This document shows positions 33,850-41,999 of a DNA stretch of 64,000 nucleotides, piece by piece. The stretch is from NCBI RefSeq assembly GCF_022698165.1, contig NZ_JALDAY010000009.1:1-64000 (forward strand), in the 5' to 3' direction. Source of the stretch: Streptomyces cylindrosporus (GTDB taxonomy: Bacteria > Actinomycetota > Actinomycetes > Streptomycetales > Streptomycetaceae). The position numbers and the translations under genes were made by a program. Position 1 is the first letter of the stretch. Every line of letters starts with the position of its first letter. Below the pieces are notes generated by a model, which made no database searches, was not told where the DNA came from, and saw only the letters and a list, made by a program, of their open reading frames with translations.

Positions 33850-35118
33850 ATGCATCGCGACGTAGTGATCAGCGGCATCGGTGTCGTCTCCCCGGGCGGC
33901 ATCGGTGTCAAGCCTTTCTGGGACCTGCTCGTCTCCGGTCGCACGGCGACCCGTACCATCACCCGTTTCGACGCGTCGCCGTTCCGTTCCACGGTGGCTG
34001 CCGAATGCGACTTCGACGCGGCGGCCGAGGGGCTCGACCCGGAGGACGTCTCCCGGCTGGACCGGGCCACCCAGTTCGCGCTGGTCGCGGCGCGCCAGGC
34101 ACTCAAGGACAGTGGGCTCGCGCCCGAAGAACTCGACCCCTGCCGCACTGGTGTCACCATCGGCAGCGCGGTGGGCTGCACCACCAGCCTGGAGCGCGAG
34201 TACGTGGCGGTCAGCCACGCGGGCCGCGACTGGCTGGTCGACCCGGACCGGGCCGTGCCCCACCTCTACGACTACTACGTGCCCAGTTCGATGGCCGCCG
34301 AGGTCGCCTGGGCCAGCGGCGCCGAGGGCCCGGTCCAGGTCGTCTCCACGGGCTGCACCTCGGGTCTGGACTCCGTCGGGCACGCGGTCCGGCTGATCGA
34401 GGAGGGCGTCAGCGACGTCATGATCGCGGGCGCCACCGACGCGCCCATCTCGCCGATCACCCTGGCCTGCTTCGACGCCATCCGGGCCACCACGCCCCGC
34501 AACGACGAACCGACCACCGCCTCCCGGCCCTTCGACCGGACCCGCAACGGCTTCGTCCTCGGCGAGGGCTGCGCGGTCTTCGTCCTGGAGGAACGCGAAC
34601 ACGCTCGTGCCCGCGACGCGCATGTCTACGCCGCCGTCGGCGGGTTCGCCTCCCGCTGCAACGCCTACCACATGACCGGACTGCGGCCCGACGGCAAGGA
34701 GATGGCCGCCGCCATCGCGGCGGCCCTCGACGAGGCGGGTGTCGCCCCGGACGCGGTCGACTACGTCAACGCCCACGGCTCCGGCACCAAACAGAACGAC
34801 CGGCACGAGACCGCCGCGTTCAAACGGGCCCTGGGCGACCACGCCCGGCGTACGCCCGTCAGCTCGATCAAGTCCATGATCGGCCACTCGCTCGGCGCCA
34901 TCGGCTCGCTGGAGATCGCGGCCTGCGCGCTGGCGATGGAGAACGGCGCCATCCCGCCGACGGCCAACCTGCATGATCCCGATCCCGAGTGCGACCTCGA
35001 CTACGTGCCGCTCGTCGCGCGGGAGGCGGCGCTGGACACCGTGCTCACCGTCGGCAGCGGCTTCGGCGGCTTCCAGAGCGCGATGGTGCTCACCCGGCCC
35101 GGTCGGGTGGGCCGTTGA
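33850..35118 (+). CDS. Type II PKS ketosynthase alpha (KAS I/II)
   Basis: A 422-aa condensing enzyme that, with the chain length factor, builds the poly-beta-ketone of the aromatic core. The nucleophile Cys169 lies in VVSTGCTSGLDSVGHA; histidines are in VNAHGSGTKQND and IGHSLGAIGS. ATG 33850 has GAGGAG 9-10 nt upstream; a TTG 18 nt earlier is open in frame but has no site. It is the first gene of the minimal PKS and shares a divergent promoter region with the sugar operon. Full family length, no missing residues. Confidence 0.96.
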   Translation: MHRDVVISGIGVVSPGGIGVKPFWDLLVSGRTATRTITRFDASPFRSTVAAECDFDAAAEGLDPEDVSRLDRATQFALVAARQALKDSGLAPEELDPCRTGVTIGSAVGCTTSLEREYVAVSHAGRDWLVDPDRAVPHLYDYYVPSSMAAEVAWASGAEGPVQVVSTGCTSGLDSVGHAVRLIEEGVSDVMIAGATDAPISPITLACFDAIRATTPRNDEPTTASRPFDRTRNGFVLGEGCAVFVLEEREHARARDAHVYAAVGGFASRCNAYHMTGLRPDGKEMAAAIAAALDEAGVAPDAVDYVNAHGSGTKQNDRHETAAFKRALGDHARRTPVSSIKSMIGHSLGAIGSLEIAACALAMENGAIPPTANLHDPDPECDLDYVPLVAREAALDTVLTVGSGFGGFQSAMVLTRPGRVGR

Positions 35119-36335
35119 GCGCCGTCGCCGTCACCGGCATGGGCGTGGTGGCACCCAACGGCCTGGGCACCGAGGCGTACTGGAAGGCCACCCTCGCGGC
35201 TGTCTCCGGGATCGGCCGGATCACCCGGTTCGACCCCGAGCGGTATCCGGCGACGCTGGCCGGGGAGGTCGACCTCGACCCCACCGACCGGCTGCCGGGC
35301 CGTCTGATCCCGCAGACCGACCACTCCACCCGGCTGTCCCTGCTCGCCGCCGAGGAGGCGATCCGCGACGCCGGGATCGATGCCGGGGAGCTGCCGGACG
35401 ACCAGGTGGGCGTGGTCACCGCCAGCAGCGCCGGGGGCTTCGAGTTCGGTCACCGCGAGCTGGACAAGCTGTGGCGCAAGGGTCCCGAATACGTCAGCGC
35501 CTACCAGTCGTTCGCCTGGTTCTACGCCGTCAACACCGGCCAGATCTCCATCCGGCACGGGCTGCGCGGACCCAGCGGGGTGCTCGTCGCCGACCAGGCC
35601 GGCGGGCTCGACGCGATCGCCCAGGCCCGCCGCCTGGTGCGGCGCGGGGTTTCCGCCGTGCTCACCGGGGCCGTCGACGGTTCCCTGTGCCCGTGGGGGT
35701 GGATCGCCCAGAGCAGCGGCGGCCGGCTCAGCGGCGCGGCCGACCCGGCGCTGGCGTACCGGCCGTTCGACGCGGAGGCGGACGGTTACGTGCCCGGCGA
35801 GGGCGGGGCGATCCTGGTCCTGGAGGAGGCGGACGGGGCCCGCGCCCGCGGCGCCGAACGGGTCCGCGGGTACGTCCTCGGCCACGCGGCCACCTTCGAC
35901 CGGCGGCCGGACAGCGCGGCCCCCGATACCGGGCGCGGGCTGCGCCGCGCCGTCGAACTCGCGCTGGACGACTCCGGGTTGCGGCCCGACGACATCGATG
36001 TCGTCTTCGCCGACGCGGCCGGCACCCCCGCGCTCGACCGGGCCGAGGCCGCCGCGCTCACCGCGGTCTTCGGCGACCGTCCGGTGCCGGTGTCCGTGCC
36101 CAAGACGATGACCGGGCGGATGTGCGCGGGCGCCGGACCGCTCGACGTCGTCACGGCGCTGCTGGCCATCGAATCCGGGCAGATCCCGCCCGCGGTGCAC
36201 ACCAGCCCGGCCGCGCACTACGGACTCAATCTGGTCGTCGGCCGTCCGCTCACCCTGGCCGCCCGTACGGCCCTGATCGTCGCCCGAGGTTTCCACGGGT
36301 TCAACTCGGCCATGGTCGTAGGGGCCGCGGACTGA
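35115..36335 (+). CDS. Type II PKS chain length factor (ketosynthase beta)
   Basis: A 406-aa ketosynthase homologue with Gln161 (VADQAGGLDAIAQARRL) in place of the active-site Cys, the mark of a chain length factor. It pairs with KS-alpha and fixes the number of condensations. I read the start as TTG at 35115, which overlaps the KS-alpha stop (TTGA) and yields SAVAVTGMGVVAPNGLG, the usual CLF N-terminus; a later ATG at 35139 would cut into the fold. The chain length cannot be told by eye; comparison of residues at the KS/CLF gate would be needed. Confidence 0.95.
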   Translation: MSAVAVTGMGVVAPNGLGTEAYWKATLAAVSGIGRITRFDPERYPATLAGEVDLDPTDRLPGRLIPQTDHSTRLSLLAAEEAIRDAGIDAGELPDDQVGVVTASSAGGFEFGHRELDKLWRKGPEYVSAYQSFAWFYAVNTGQISIRHGLRGPSGVLVADQAGGLDAIAQARRLVRRGVSAVLTGAVDGSLCPWGWIAQSSGGRLSGAADPALAYRPFDAEADGYVPGEGGAILVLEEADGARARGAERVRGYVLGHAATFDRRPDSAAPDTGRGLRRAVELALDDSGLRPDDIDVVFADAAGTPALDRAEAAALTAVFGDRPVPVSVPKTMTGRMCAGAGPLDVVTALLAIESGQIPPAVHTSPAAHYGLNLVVGRPLTLAARTALIVARGFHGFNSAMVVGAAD

Positions 36336-36376
36336 TCCGGAGCCCCTCCCACGATCCCACGAAGGAGCACAGTCAT

Positions 36377-36646
36377 ATGTCGGAGCACATGCCAGAGCTG
36401 ACCATCGACCGGCTCGCCCGCGTCATGCGCGAATGCGCGGGGGAGGACGAAGCCGCCGCTTTCGACGGTGACATCGCGCACGTGCCGCTCGCCGAACTGG
36501 GCTACGACTCGCTCGCCGTCATGGAGACGGCCGTGCGCCTGCAGAACGAGTACGGCGTGCACTTGACCGACGACGAGATCTTCGGCGTGGAGTCCCTCGC
36601 GGAACTGTTGGCGCTGGCCCGGCGCCAGATCCCCGCCGCCTCGTGA
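36377..36646 (+). CDS. Type II PKS acyl carrier protein
   Basis: An 89-aa carrier protein with the phosphopantetheine attachment Ser45 in LGYDSLAVME. AAGGAG lies 9 nt before the ATG. It follows the chain length factor by 41 bp, completing the KS-CLF-ACP order usual in actinomycete aromatic polyketide clusters. A holo-ACP synthase is not encoded nearby, so a host phosphopantetheinyl transferase must act on it and on the type I PKS. Confidence 0.95.
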   Translation: MSEHMPELTIDRLARVMRECAGEDEAAAFDGDIAHVPLAELGYDSLAVMETAVRLQNEYGVHLTDDEIFGVESLAELLALARRQIPAAS

Positions 36647-36728
36647 CCGCGCCGTCTCGCCTGCGCGCTGCCGGGTGCGTGCGGCCTCCAGCGCGGTGTG
36701 CGACACCCCCCGAGGGAAGGGACAGCTG

Positions 36729-37793
36729 ATGAAGGCACTGGTGCTGTCGGGAGGGTCGGGCACCCGGCTCAGGCCGATCACCCACACCTCGGCCAAACAA
36801 CTCGTGCCGGTGGGCAACAAACCGGTGCTGTTCCATGGCCTGGAGGCCATCGCTGCCGCGGGGGTGCGGGAGACCGGCATCGTGGTGGGCGGGACCCGGG
36901 CCGAGATCGAGGCCGCGGTCGGCGACGGGTCGCGCTTCGGCCTCGACGTCACCTACCTGTGGCAGCCGGAGCCCAAGGGCCTGGCGCACGCGGTGAAGAT
37001 CGCCCGGGACTACCTCGGGGACGACGACTTCCTCATGTATCTGGGGGACAACATCGTCGCCGACGGGGTCACCACGCTGGTGGAACGATTCCGCGTAGAG
37101 CGGCCCGCGGCCCGGATCATGCTGGCCAGGGTCCCCGACCCGCGGCAGTTCGGGGTCGCCGAACTCTCCGCCGACGGCCGGGTCGTCGCGCTCCAGGAAA
37201 AACCTCGCGAACCACGGAGCGATCTGGCCGTGATCGGCGTCTATCTCTTCAACTCCGTGATTCACAAGGCGGTCGCCGAGATCACACCGTCGGCGCGGGG
37301 CGAACTGGAGATCACCGACGCGATCCAGTGGCTCGTCGACCACGGTCTGCGGGTCGCCTCCACCATCACCACCGGCTTCTGGAAGGACACCGGGAACGTG
37401 CCAGATCTGCTCGCGGTCAACCGCGTGGTCCTGCAGCAGCTCGCCCCCGCCACGGACGGGGTGGTGCTCGGCAGCGAACTCGTCGGTAGGGTCGTCGTGG
37501 AGCCCGGCGCGCTGGTGACCGGCTCCCGGGTGGTGGGGCCCGCGATCATCGGCCCCGGCGCGGTGGTCACAGAATCCGCCATCGGCCCCTTCACGTCGAT
37601 CGCCGCCGACTGCCGGATCACCGACAGCTGGATCGAGGACTCGATCGTGCTGCCGCGTGCGTCGATCACCGGAGTGCGGCGCATCGAGTCCTCCCTCATC
37701 GGACAGGACGTAGTGGTCACCCCCACGCCCGACCCGCCCCGAGGGCACCGCCTGGTCCTCGGCGATCACTGCAAGGTGGAGATCTCCTCATGA
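36729..37793 (+). CDS. Glucose-1-phosphate thymidylyltransferase, long form
   Basis: A 354-aa nucleotidyltransferase making dTDP-glucose, the first committed step of the sugar pathway. It begins MKALVLSGGSGTRLRPITHT (nucleotide-binding loop), has FLMYLGDNIV (metal-binding Asp), LQEKPREP and FWKDTGNVPDLL, and a C-terminal left-handed beta-helix of about 100 residues (GPAIIGPGAVV). The helix distinguishes the long, antibiotic-cluster form (StrD-like) from the short RmlA. It overlaps the 4,6-dehydratase gene by ATGA. Confidence 0.93.
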   Translation: MKALVLSGGSGTRLRPITHTSAKQLVPVGNKPVLFHGLEAIAAAGVRETGIVVGGTRAEIEAAVGDGSRFGLDVTYLWQPEPKGLAHAVKIARDYLGDDDFLMYLGDNIVADGVTTLVERFRVERPAARIMLARVPDPRQFGVAELSADGRVVALQEKPREPRSDLAVIGVYLFNSVIHKAVAEITPSARGELEITDAIQWLVDHGLRVASTITTGFWKDTGNVPDLLAVNRVVLQQLAPATDGVVLGSELVGRVVVEPGALVTGSRVVGPAIIGPGAVVTESAIGPFTSIAADCRITDSWIEDSIVLPRASITGVRRIESSLIGQDVVVTPTPDPPRGHRLVLGDHCKVEISS

Positions 37794-38755
37794 CGCGACC
37801 GCGGATCCTCGTCACGGGCGGTGCCGGATTCATCGGTTCGCACTACGTCAGGACCCTGCTGTCCGGCGGCTATCCGGAGTTCGCCGACGCCCGCGTGACC
37901 GTCCTGGACCGGCTCACCTACGCCGGCAACCCCGCGAACCTGGACGGCTTCTCCTGCGACCTGGTGTGGGGCGACATCTGTGACCCCGAACTGCTCGCCA
38001 AGGTCGTGCCCGGCCACGACGTGGTGATCAACTTCGCGGCCGAGTCGCACGTCGACCGTTCGATCGTCGACGCCGCCGAGTTCGTCCGCACCAACGTGCT
38101 CGGCGTCCAGACGCTTTTGCAGGCGTGCCTGGAGGCGGGGACCGGGCGCGTCGTCCAGGTCTCCACCGACGAGGTCTACGGCTCGATCGAGACCGGTTCG
38201 TGGACGGAGGACGCCCCGCTCGCACCCCGCTCGCCGTACGCGGCGTCCAAGGCCGGCGGGGACCTGATCGCCCGCGCCTACGCCGTCACCCACGGGCTGC
38301 CGGTGTGCGTGAGCCGGTGCGGCAACAACTACGGGCCCCGCCAGTTCCCGGAGAAGATCATCCCGCTGTTCGTGAGCAACCTGCTGCAGGGCCGGAAAGT
38401 CCCGCTGTACGGCGACGGTGGAAATACTCGGGACTGGGTGCATGTCGACGACCATTGCCGGGGCGTGCAGACCATTGTCGAACGCGGGCAACCCGGGCAG
38501 GTCTACCACATTGCGGGCACCGCCGAGCTCACCAACAGGGAACTCGCCCAGCGACTCCTGGACGCTTGCGGCCGTGGTTGGGACATGGTGGAGTTCGTGA
38601 CGGATCGCAAAGGCCACGACCGGCGCTACAGCCTCGATGACAGCAAACTCCGGGCGCTCGGGTATGCGCCGCGCACATCATTCTCCGAAGGCCTCGCGGA
38701 CACGGTCCGCTGGTATGCCGACAATCTCCACCTGCACACCGATCGTCCGGCATGA
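37790..38755 (+). CDS. dTDP-glucose 4,6-dehydratase
   Basis: A 321-aa extended SDR converting dTDP-glucose to dTDP-4-keto-6-deoxyglucose. The NAD motif is VTGGAGFIGSHYVRTLL; FAAESHVDRSI, STDEVYGSI and SPYAASKAGGDL (YxxxK) are the family's catalytic segments, and CGNNYGPRQFPEKIIPLFV is diagnostic. Coupled to the thymidylyltransferase gene. It provides the branch point for the 2,3-dehydratase, the 3-ketoreductase, the 3-dehydrase and the 4-ketoreductase elsewhere in the island. Confidence 0.95.
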   Translation: MTRPRILVTGGAGFIGSHYVRTLLSGGYPEFADARVTVLDRLTYAGNPANLDGFSCDLVWGDICDPELLAKVVPGHDVVINFAAESHVDRSIVDAAEFVRTNVLGVQTLLQACLEAGTGRVVQVSTDEVYGSIETGSWTEDAPLAPRSPYAASKAGGDLIARAYAVTHGLPVCVSRCGNNYGPRQFPEKIIPLFVSNLLQGRKVPLYGDGGNTRDWVHVDDHCRGVQTIVERGQPGQVYHIAGTAELTNRELAQRLLDACGRGWDMVEFVTDRKGHDRRYSLDDSKLRALGYAPRTSFSEGLADTVRWYADNLHLHTDRPA

Positions 38756-38959
38756 GCCGGAGTGCGGCCGCCTCTCTGATGTTTCTTGCCGGTAGCTTTA
38801 GTTGAATGTTTCATTGCATTCGGCGCCGGGATTGTTCTTCTGTCGCTGCTAATATGCGGGCTCAATAGTTCGAAGGAACGGTGCATTTGTCGGCGGTCCT
38901 GTGTAATTGAGGAGTCGCCGGGTCAGGATAGGTTGGCAGTAGATCACCAGGGGTGGGCA
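38756..38959 (+). promoter_or_regulatory. AT-richer leader region before the SARP gene
   Basis: This 204-bp non-coding gap is clearly richer in A/T than its neighbours (for example tagctttagttgaatgtttc near 38800) and should hold the SARP promoter. TTGAAT near 38803 and TAATAT near 38850 are present but not at standard spacing. No SARP heptamer triplet or clear palindrome was found. Confidence 0.4.
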
Positions 38960-39754
38960 ATGAGGCTTGGCGTTCTGGGTACATTGACGGTAGAAGACGT
39001 CGAAGTGGCCGACATCTTGACGGCTCCCAAGCCGCGCAGTGTCCTGGCCATGCTCATGCTGCAGCCCGGTCGTGCGGTCTCCACCGCGTCGCTCATTCAG
39101 GAACTGTGGGACGAGTCCCCGCCGCGGAGTGCCGCGACCACTCTGCAAACTTACATTCTGAAACTCCGGCGAATGTTCCGTGGGATAGCGCAAGCAAACA
39201 ATCTGCCGCCCCGGGAAGTCCTGGTCACCCGGGTCCCGGGCTATCTCCTGCAAGTGGACTCCGCCGCGCACGATCTGAGCGCTTACGAAAGCCTGGTCGC
39301 GCAGGGGCAGGCCTTGCTCGCCCAGGGTGACTACGAGCGGTCTCGGGACCTCCTGTCCCGCGCTCTCGGATTATGGAGAGGTGCACCGCTGAGCGACGTG
39401 AGACCCGGCCCCCTCCTGTATCCGCAGATCTGCGGTCTGGAGGAGAGCCGGCTGACGGTGACCGAAATGCGTATCGAGGCGGAGTTGCGCCTGGGGCATC
39501 ACCACGCCGTTCAGCGGGAACTCGCGGTGCTCGTGGGGAGTCACCCGTTCCACGAAGGGATCCGCGTCATGCATATGCTCGCGCTTTTCCAGTCGGGGCG
39601 GTTGTCAGCGGCGCTGGAGTCATTCCATCAGTATCGGCATCACGTGGCCACGGAATTGGGTCTCGAACCCTCGCCTCGTATACGAGGGTTACAGCAGGCC
39701 ATGTTATCCTTCGATCCGATGGCGGATTCGCTGGCCATTCTCGATCGTGTGTGA
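38960..39754 (+). CDS. SARP-family pathway-specific activator
   Basis: A 264-aa Streptomyces antibiotic regulatory protein: OmpR-like winged helix (residues 1-95: MRLGVLGTLTVEDVEV, PRSVLAMLMLQPG, LWDESPPRSAATTLQTYI) followed by the activation domain (LSRALGLWRGAPLSDV; SAALESFHQYRHHVATELGL). Three in-frame TTA codons occur (39371-39373, 39689-39691, 39704-39706), so translation probably depends on bldA tRNA, timing the cluster to late growth. Base use is less GC-rich than in neighbouring genes. It is the best candidate to bind the 11-bp-period heptamer repeats before at least five transcription units of the island. It is convergent with the cupin gene. Confidence 0.93.
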   Translation: MRLGVLGTLTVEDVEVADILTAPKPRSVLAMLMLQPGRAVSTASLIQELWDESPPRSAATTLQTYILKLRRMFRGIAQANNLPPREVLVTRVPGYLLQVDSAAHDLSAYESLVAQGQALLAQGDYERSRDLLSRALGLWRGAPLSDVRPGPLLYPQICGLEESRLTVTEMRIEAELRLGHHHAVQRELAVLVGSHPFHEGIRVMHMLALFQSGRLSAALESFHQYRHHVATELGLEPSPRIRGLQQAMLSFDPMADSLAILDRV

Positions 39755-39789
39755 AACATTCGGTTAATTCTTGGCGGCTCGGCCTTTTT

Positions 39790-40329
39790 TCAGCGCGGTG
39801 ACCGGTGATAAGGGCGGTAACCGCGGGCCAGAGCCAGGGGAGCCAGGAGCGCCGACAGACAGAGGTCGACCGCCGGGGGGCGGGGTGACACGATGCGGTA
39901 CTCGTTGCGGAACGCGAATGTCAGCAGGGCGATCTGCAGCAACGGGCCGTCCGGGCCTATGCGGTGGTCCGCGGCCAGGCCCCAGAGGGTTTCGAACAGG
40001 CGCTCCGTCCGGAGGGCGGGGGTGGTGCGCCACATGACCCGGGCGTGGGCGGGGCCCGGGTTCCACAGCGTATGGGGGCAGCGAGGTGGGGTGAAAACGG
40101 TCTCGCCGGCGCTGTAGAGCTGCTCCGTGTCGGCCATCCGGACGGCGAGGGCGCCGTCGAGGATGTCCAGGCGCTCGTGTTGGCCGGGATGGTAGTGGAT
40201 GGGCGGGCGGAAGGCAGCGGGGGCGAAGTCGACCTCCACCTCCAGGTATTCGCCGTTGGTGTCCGCGGCGGTGCGGTGGAAGGTGAGGGTGTCGTTGCCC
40301 AGGTGGAGGGTGTCGCCTGCGCGTGCCAC
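39790..40329 (-). CDS. Cupin-domain protein
   Basis: A 179-aa protein with an RmlC-like jelly-roll. Metal ligands are in PIHYHPGQHERLDILDG (two or three His and Glu) and the second motif has PPRCPHTLWNPGPAH. GTG 40329 with GGGAG upstream is preferred to a longer frame starting at 40488, whose first 50 residues are Pro/Arg-rich noise. The C-terminal 50 residues contain a hydrophobic stretch (LCLSALLAPLALARGY). Such proteins act as small-molecule isomerases, cyclases or dioxygenases; TcmJ-type cupins assist aromatic polyketide cyclisation. It may be the last gene of the AMP-ligase/TauD/ICMT operon, though 170 bp separate it from the ICMT gene. Confidence 0.75.
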   Translation of the reverse strand: MARAGDTLHLGNDTLTFHRTAADTNGEYLEVEVDFAPAAFRPPIHYHPGQHERLDILDGALAVRMADTEQLYSAGETVFTPPRCPHTLWNPGPAHARVMWRTTPALRTERLFETLWGLAADHRIGPDGPLLQIALLTFAFRNEYRIVSPRPPAVDLCLSALLAPLALARGYRPYHRSPR

Positions 40330-40498
40330 GGGGGCTCCCGGGGGTGTTGTCTTGGGCGTGGGTTCATGGGGGTTCCGCCGCCTCGCGTTTTCCTTGGGGC
40401 GGGGCCGCCACGGGGGTGCCCGTACTCGGTCTGCCCTGGTGGGGTTGCCTGTGTTCTCTTGTGCCGGGCAGACGCTGCGGGTCGACACCCCCGTACTG

Positions 40499-41101
40499 TC
40501 AGCGCAGGCGGCCCACGCGGGGGAGGAAGCGGCCCACGGTGGACGCGTAGGCCCGGTACGCCTGGCCGTGGGTGTGCAGGAGGTACGGCTCCTCCACCGC
40601 CCTTACCTCCATCTCCATGGAGAGCCAGAGGAGTATCAGGCCGGCGGCCGAAACCGGGTTCGGGACCACCAGGGCTATGCCCAGCATCGTCACGAACATC
40701 GTGGTGTAGATCGGGTTGCGGACCCAGCGGAACGGACCGCCCATGACCAGGGCGGTTCGTTCACTCTGGTCCAGGCCCAGACGCCAGGACGGGCCCATCG
40801 AGGTCTGGGCCATGGCTGTGCCCAGGGTGCCCAGGAGGGCAAGGGCCGCGCCGGTCCACTGCAGGGGCCGGTGGTCCAGCGCGGCGATGGGGGACAGGCC
40901 CAGCAGAGCGGCTGCCGCTGCCGCTCCCTGCGCGCAGATTCCCGTTGTGCTGGCTACGCCCACCCAGAGCTGGAGGGGGCCGCTGCCCTTCGTGGTCAGG
41001 CGCAGGCCCGTGTCGCCCGTGCGGCGGGACTGGACCAGGACGCGGAGTACCGGGGCCAGCAGGACCCAGAGGACGAAGAGGGCGAGTGCGGTGAGGGCCA
41101 T
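40499..41101 (-). CDS. Isoprenylcysteine carboxyl methyltransferase-like membrane methyltransferase
   Basis: A 200-aa integral membrane protein with five hydrophobic segments and the ICMT/PEMT motif GGPFRWVRNPIYTTMF followed by EEPYLLHTHGQAYRAYASTV, which together bind S-adenosylmethionine at the membrane face. It starts four bases after the TauD-like gene. Homologues methylate carboxyl groups or lipids; in this cluster it could methylate a lipophilic carboxylic acid from the ligase/oxygenase branch. A membrane methyltransferase is unusual in an aromatic polyketide cluster. Confidence 0.8.
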   Translation of the reverse strand: MALTALALFVLWVLLAPVLRVLVQSRRTGDTGLRLTTKGSGPLQLWVGVASTTGICAQGAAAAAALLGLSPIAALDHRPLQWTGAALALLGTLGTAMAQTSMGPSWRLGLDQSERTALVMGGPFRWVRNPIYTTMFVTMLGIALVVPNPVSAAGLILLWLSMEMEVRAVEEPYLLHTHGQAYRAYASTVGRFLPRVGRLR

Positions 41102-41105
41102 GCGC

Positions 41106-41999
41106 TCACTTCTTCTCTATGTAGCTGAGGGCGTTGAAGATCGTGCGGTTCGGGTCCGTGATGGCTCTGCGGCCGTGCATCACCCGGGTGTTGTCGATGA
41201 CCACCACGTCGCCGTCCCGCCAGTCGATCTCCTCGGTCAGGCCGGCGGTGACCGACTCGACCTCGGCCAGGAGCGCGTCGGGCAGCGGGCTGCCGTCGGC
41301 GAACGTGATCGTCGGCTTCTCGTAGTTGTACGACGGGCCCAGCAAGCTGTTGGCGAAGGCGGTCCGGGAGCCGAAGAGGGTCGGGCCGGCGGCCGGGGTG
41401 CGGAAGGCGTACGTGATGCCGCCGTCCGGCTGCGCCGCTATGTCGGTGTCCGGTGTCGTCGACAGCAGGTTCTGGAGGTCCTCGATCGTGATGTCCTCCA
41501 GGGGGCGGGTCTTGTCGAGGAGGTGGTGGGTCATCGTCTTCCACTGGTGTTCCGCCACATAGCGGGCGTAGACGATGTCCTGGGCGGTGAAGGCCTCTCG
41601 GGCCGCAGCCGAGAGGGCGTCCCAGACCCGGTGGCCGTCGCAGACCGTCGTCTGGGAGCCCGTCCGTGCCGCCTTCGCGCAGTAGAACCAGACCAGGTGC
41701 GGGCGGAAGGGGTTGTTGCCGTTCTCGGTGTGCAGCCCGAGCGCGTCCGTGCCCGAGTCCACCTTCTGTGCCACCTCGGAGTAGAACTCGCGCGCCGGGT
41801 CGAGTGTGGTGGACGTGCTGGTGCGCTGGACCAGGGACGTGAAGGCCGCCAGGTCCGTGTGCGTGAAGCCGCGCAGCAGCAGGACGCCCGCGGTGGGCAG
41901 CAGGTTCTTGATCGTTGCCGGGGTCACGTCGTGGAGCGGGACGGTTGTGTCCGGTTCCACCAGGAGTCCTGTCCCGGTGCCGTACGCGGTGATCCTCAT
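41106..41999 (-). CDS. TauD/clavaminate-synthase-like Fe(II)/2-oxoglutarate dioxygenase
   Basis: A 297-aa oxygenase. The metal triad is His90-x-Glu92 in LGLHTENGNNPFRPHLVWF and His near 275 in VIDNTRVMHGRRAI, whose following Arg residues would bind 2-oxoglutarate. The acid is Glu as in clavaminate synthase rather than the Asp of TauD; it is present, so hydroxylation or desaturation rather than halogenation is expected. The ATG at 41999 overlaps the AMP-ligase stop (ATGA). Coupling to a ligase and a methyltransferase suggests it oxidises an activated or carrier-linked acid. No carrier protein gene is nearby. Confidence 0.85.
   Translation of the reverse strand: MRITAYGTGTGLLVEPDTTVPLHDVTPATIKNLLPTAGVLLLRGFTHTDLAAFTSLVQRTSTSTTLDPAREFYSEVAQKVDSGTDALGLHTENGNNPFRPHLVWFYCAKAARTGSQTTVCDGHRVWDALSAAAREAFTAQDIVYARYVAEHQWKTMTHHLLDKTRPLEDITIEDLQNLLSTTPDTDIAAQPDGGITYAFRTPAAGPTLFGSRTAFANSLLGPSYNYEKPTITFADGSPLPDALLAEVESVTAGLTEEIDWRDGDVVVIDNTRVMHGRRAITDPNRTIFNALSYIEKK

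Noticed and set aside
41106..41999. Non-haem iron halogenase
   Set aside because: The acid of the metal triad is present (HTE), whereas halogenases of this fold replace it with Ala or Gly.
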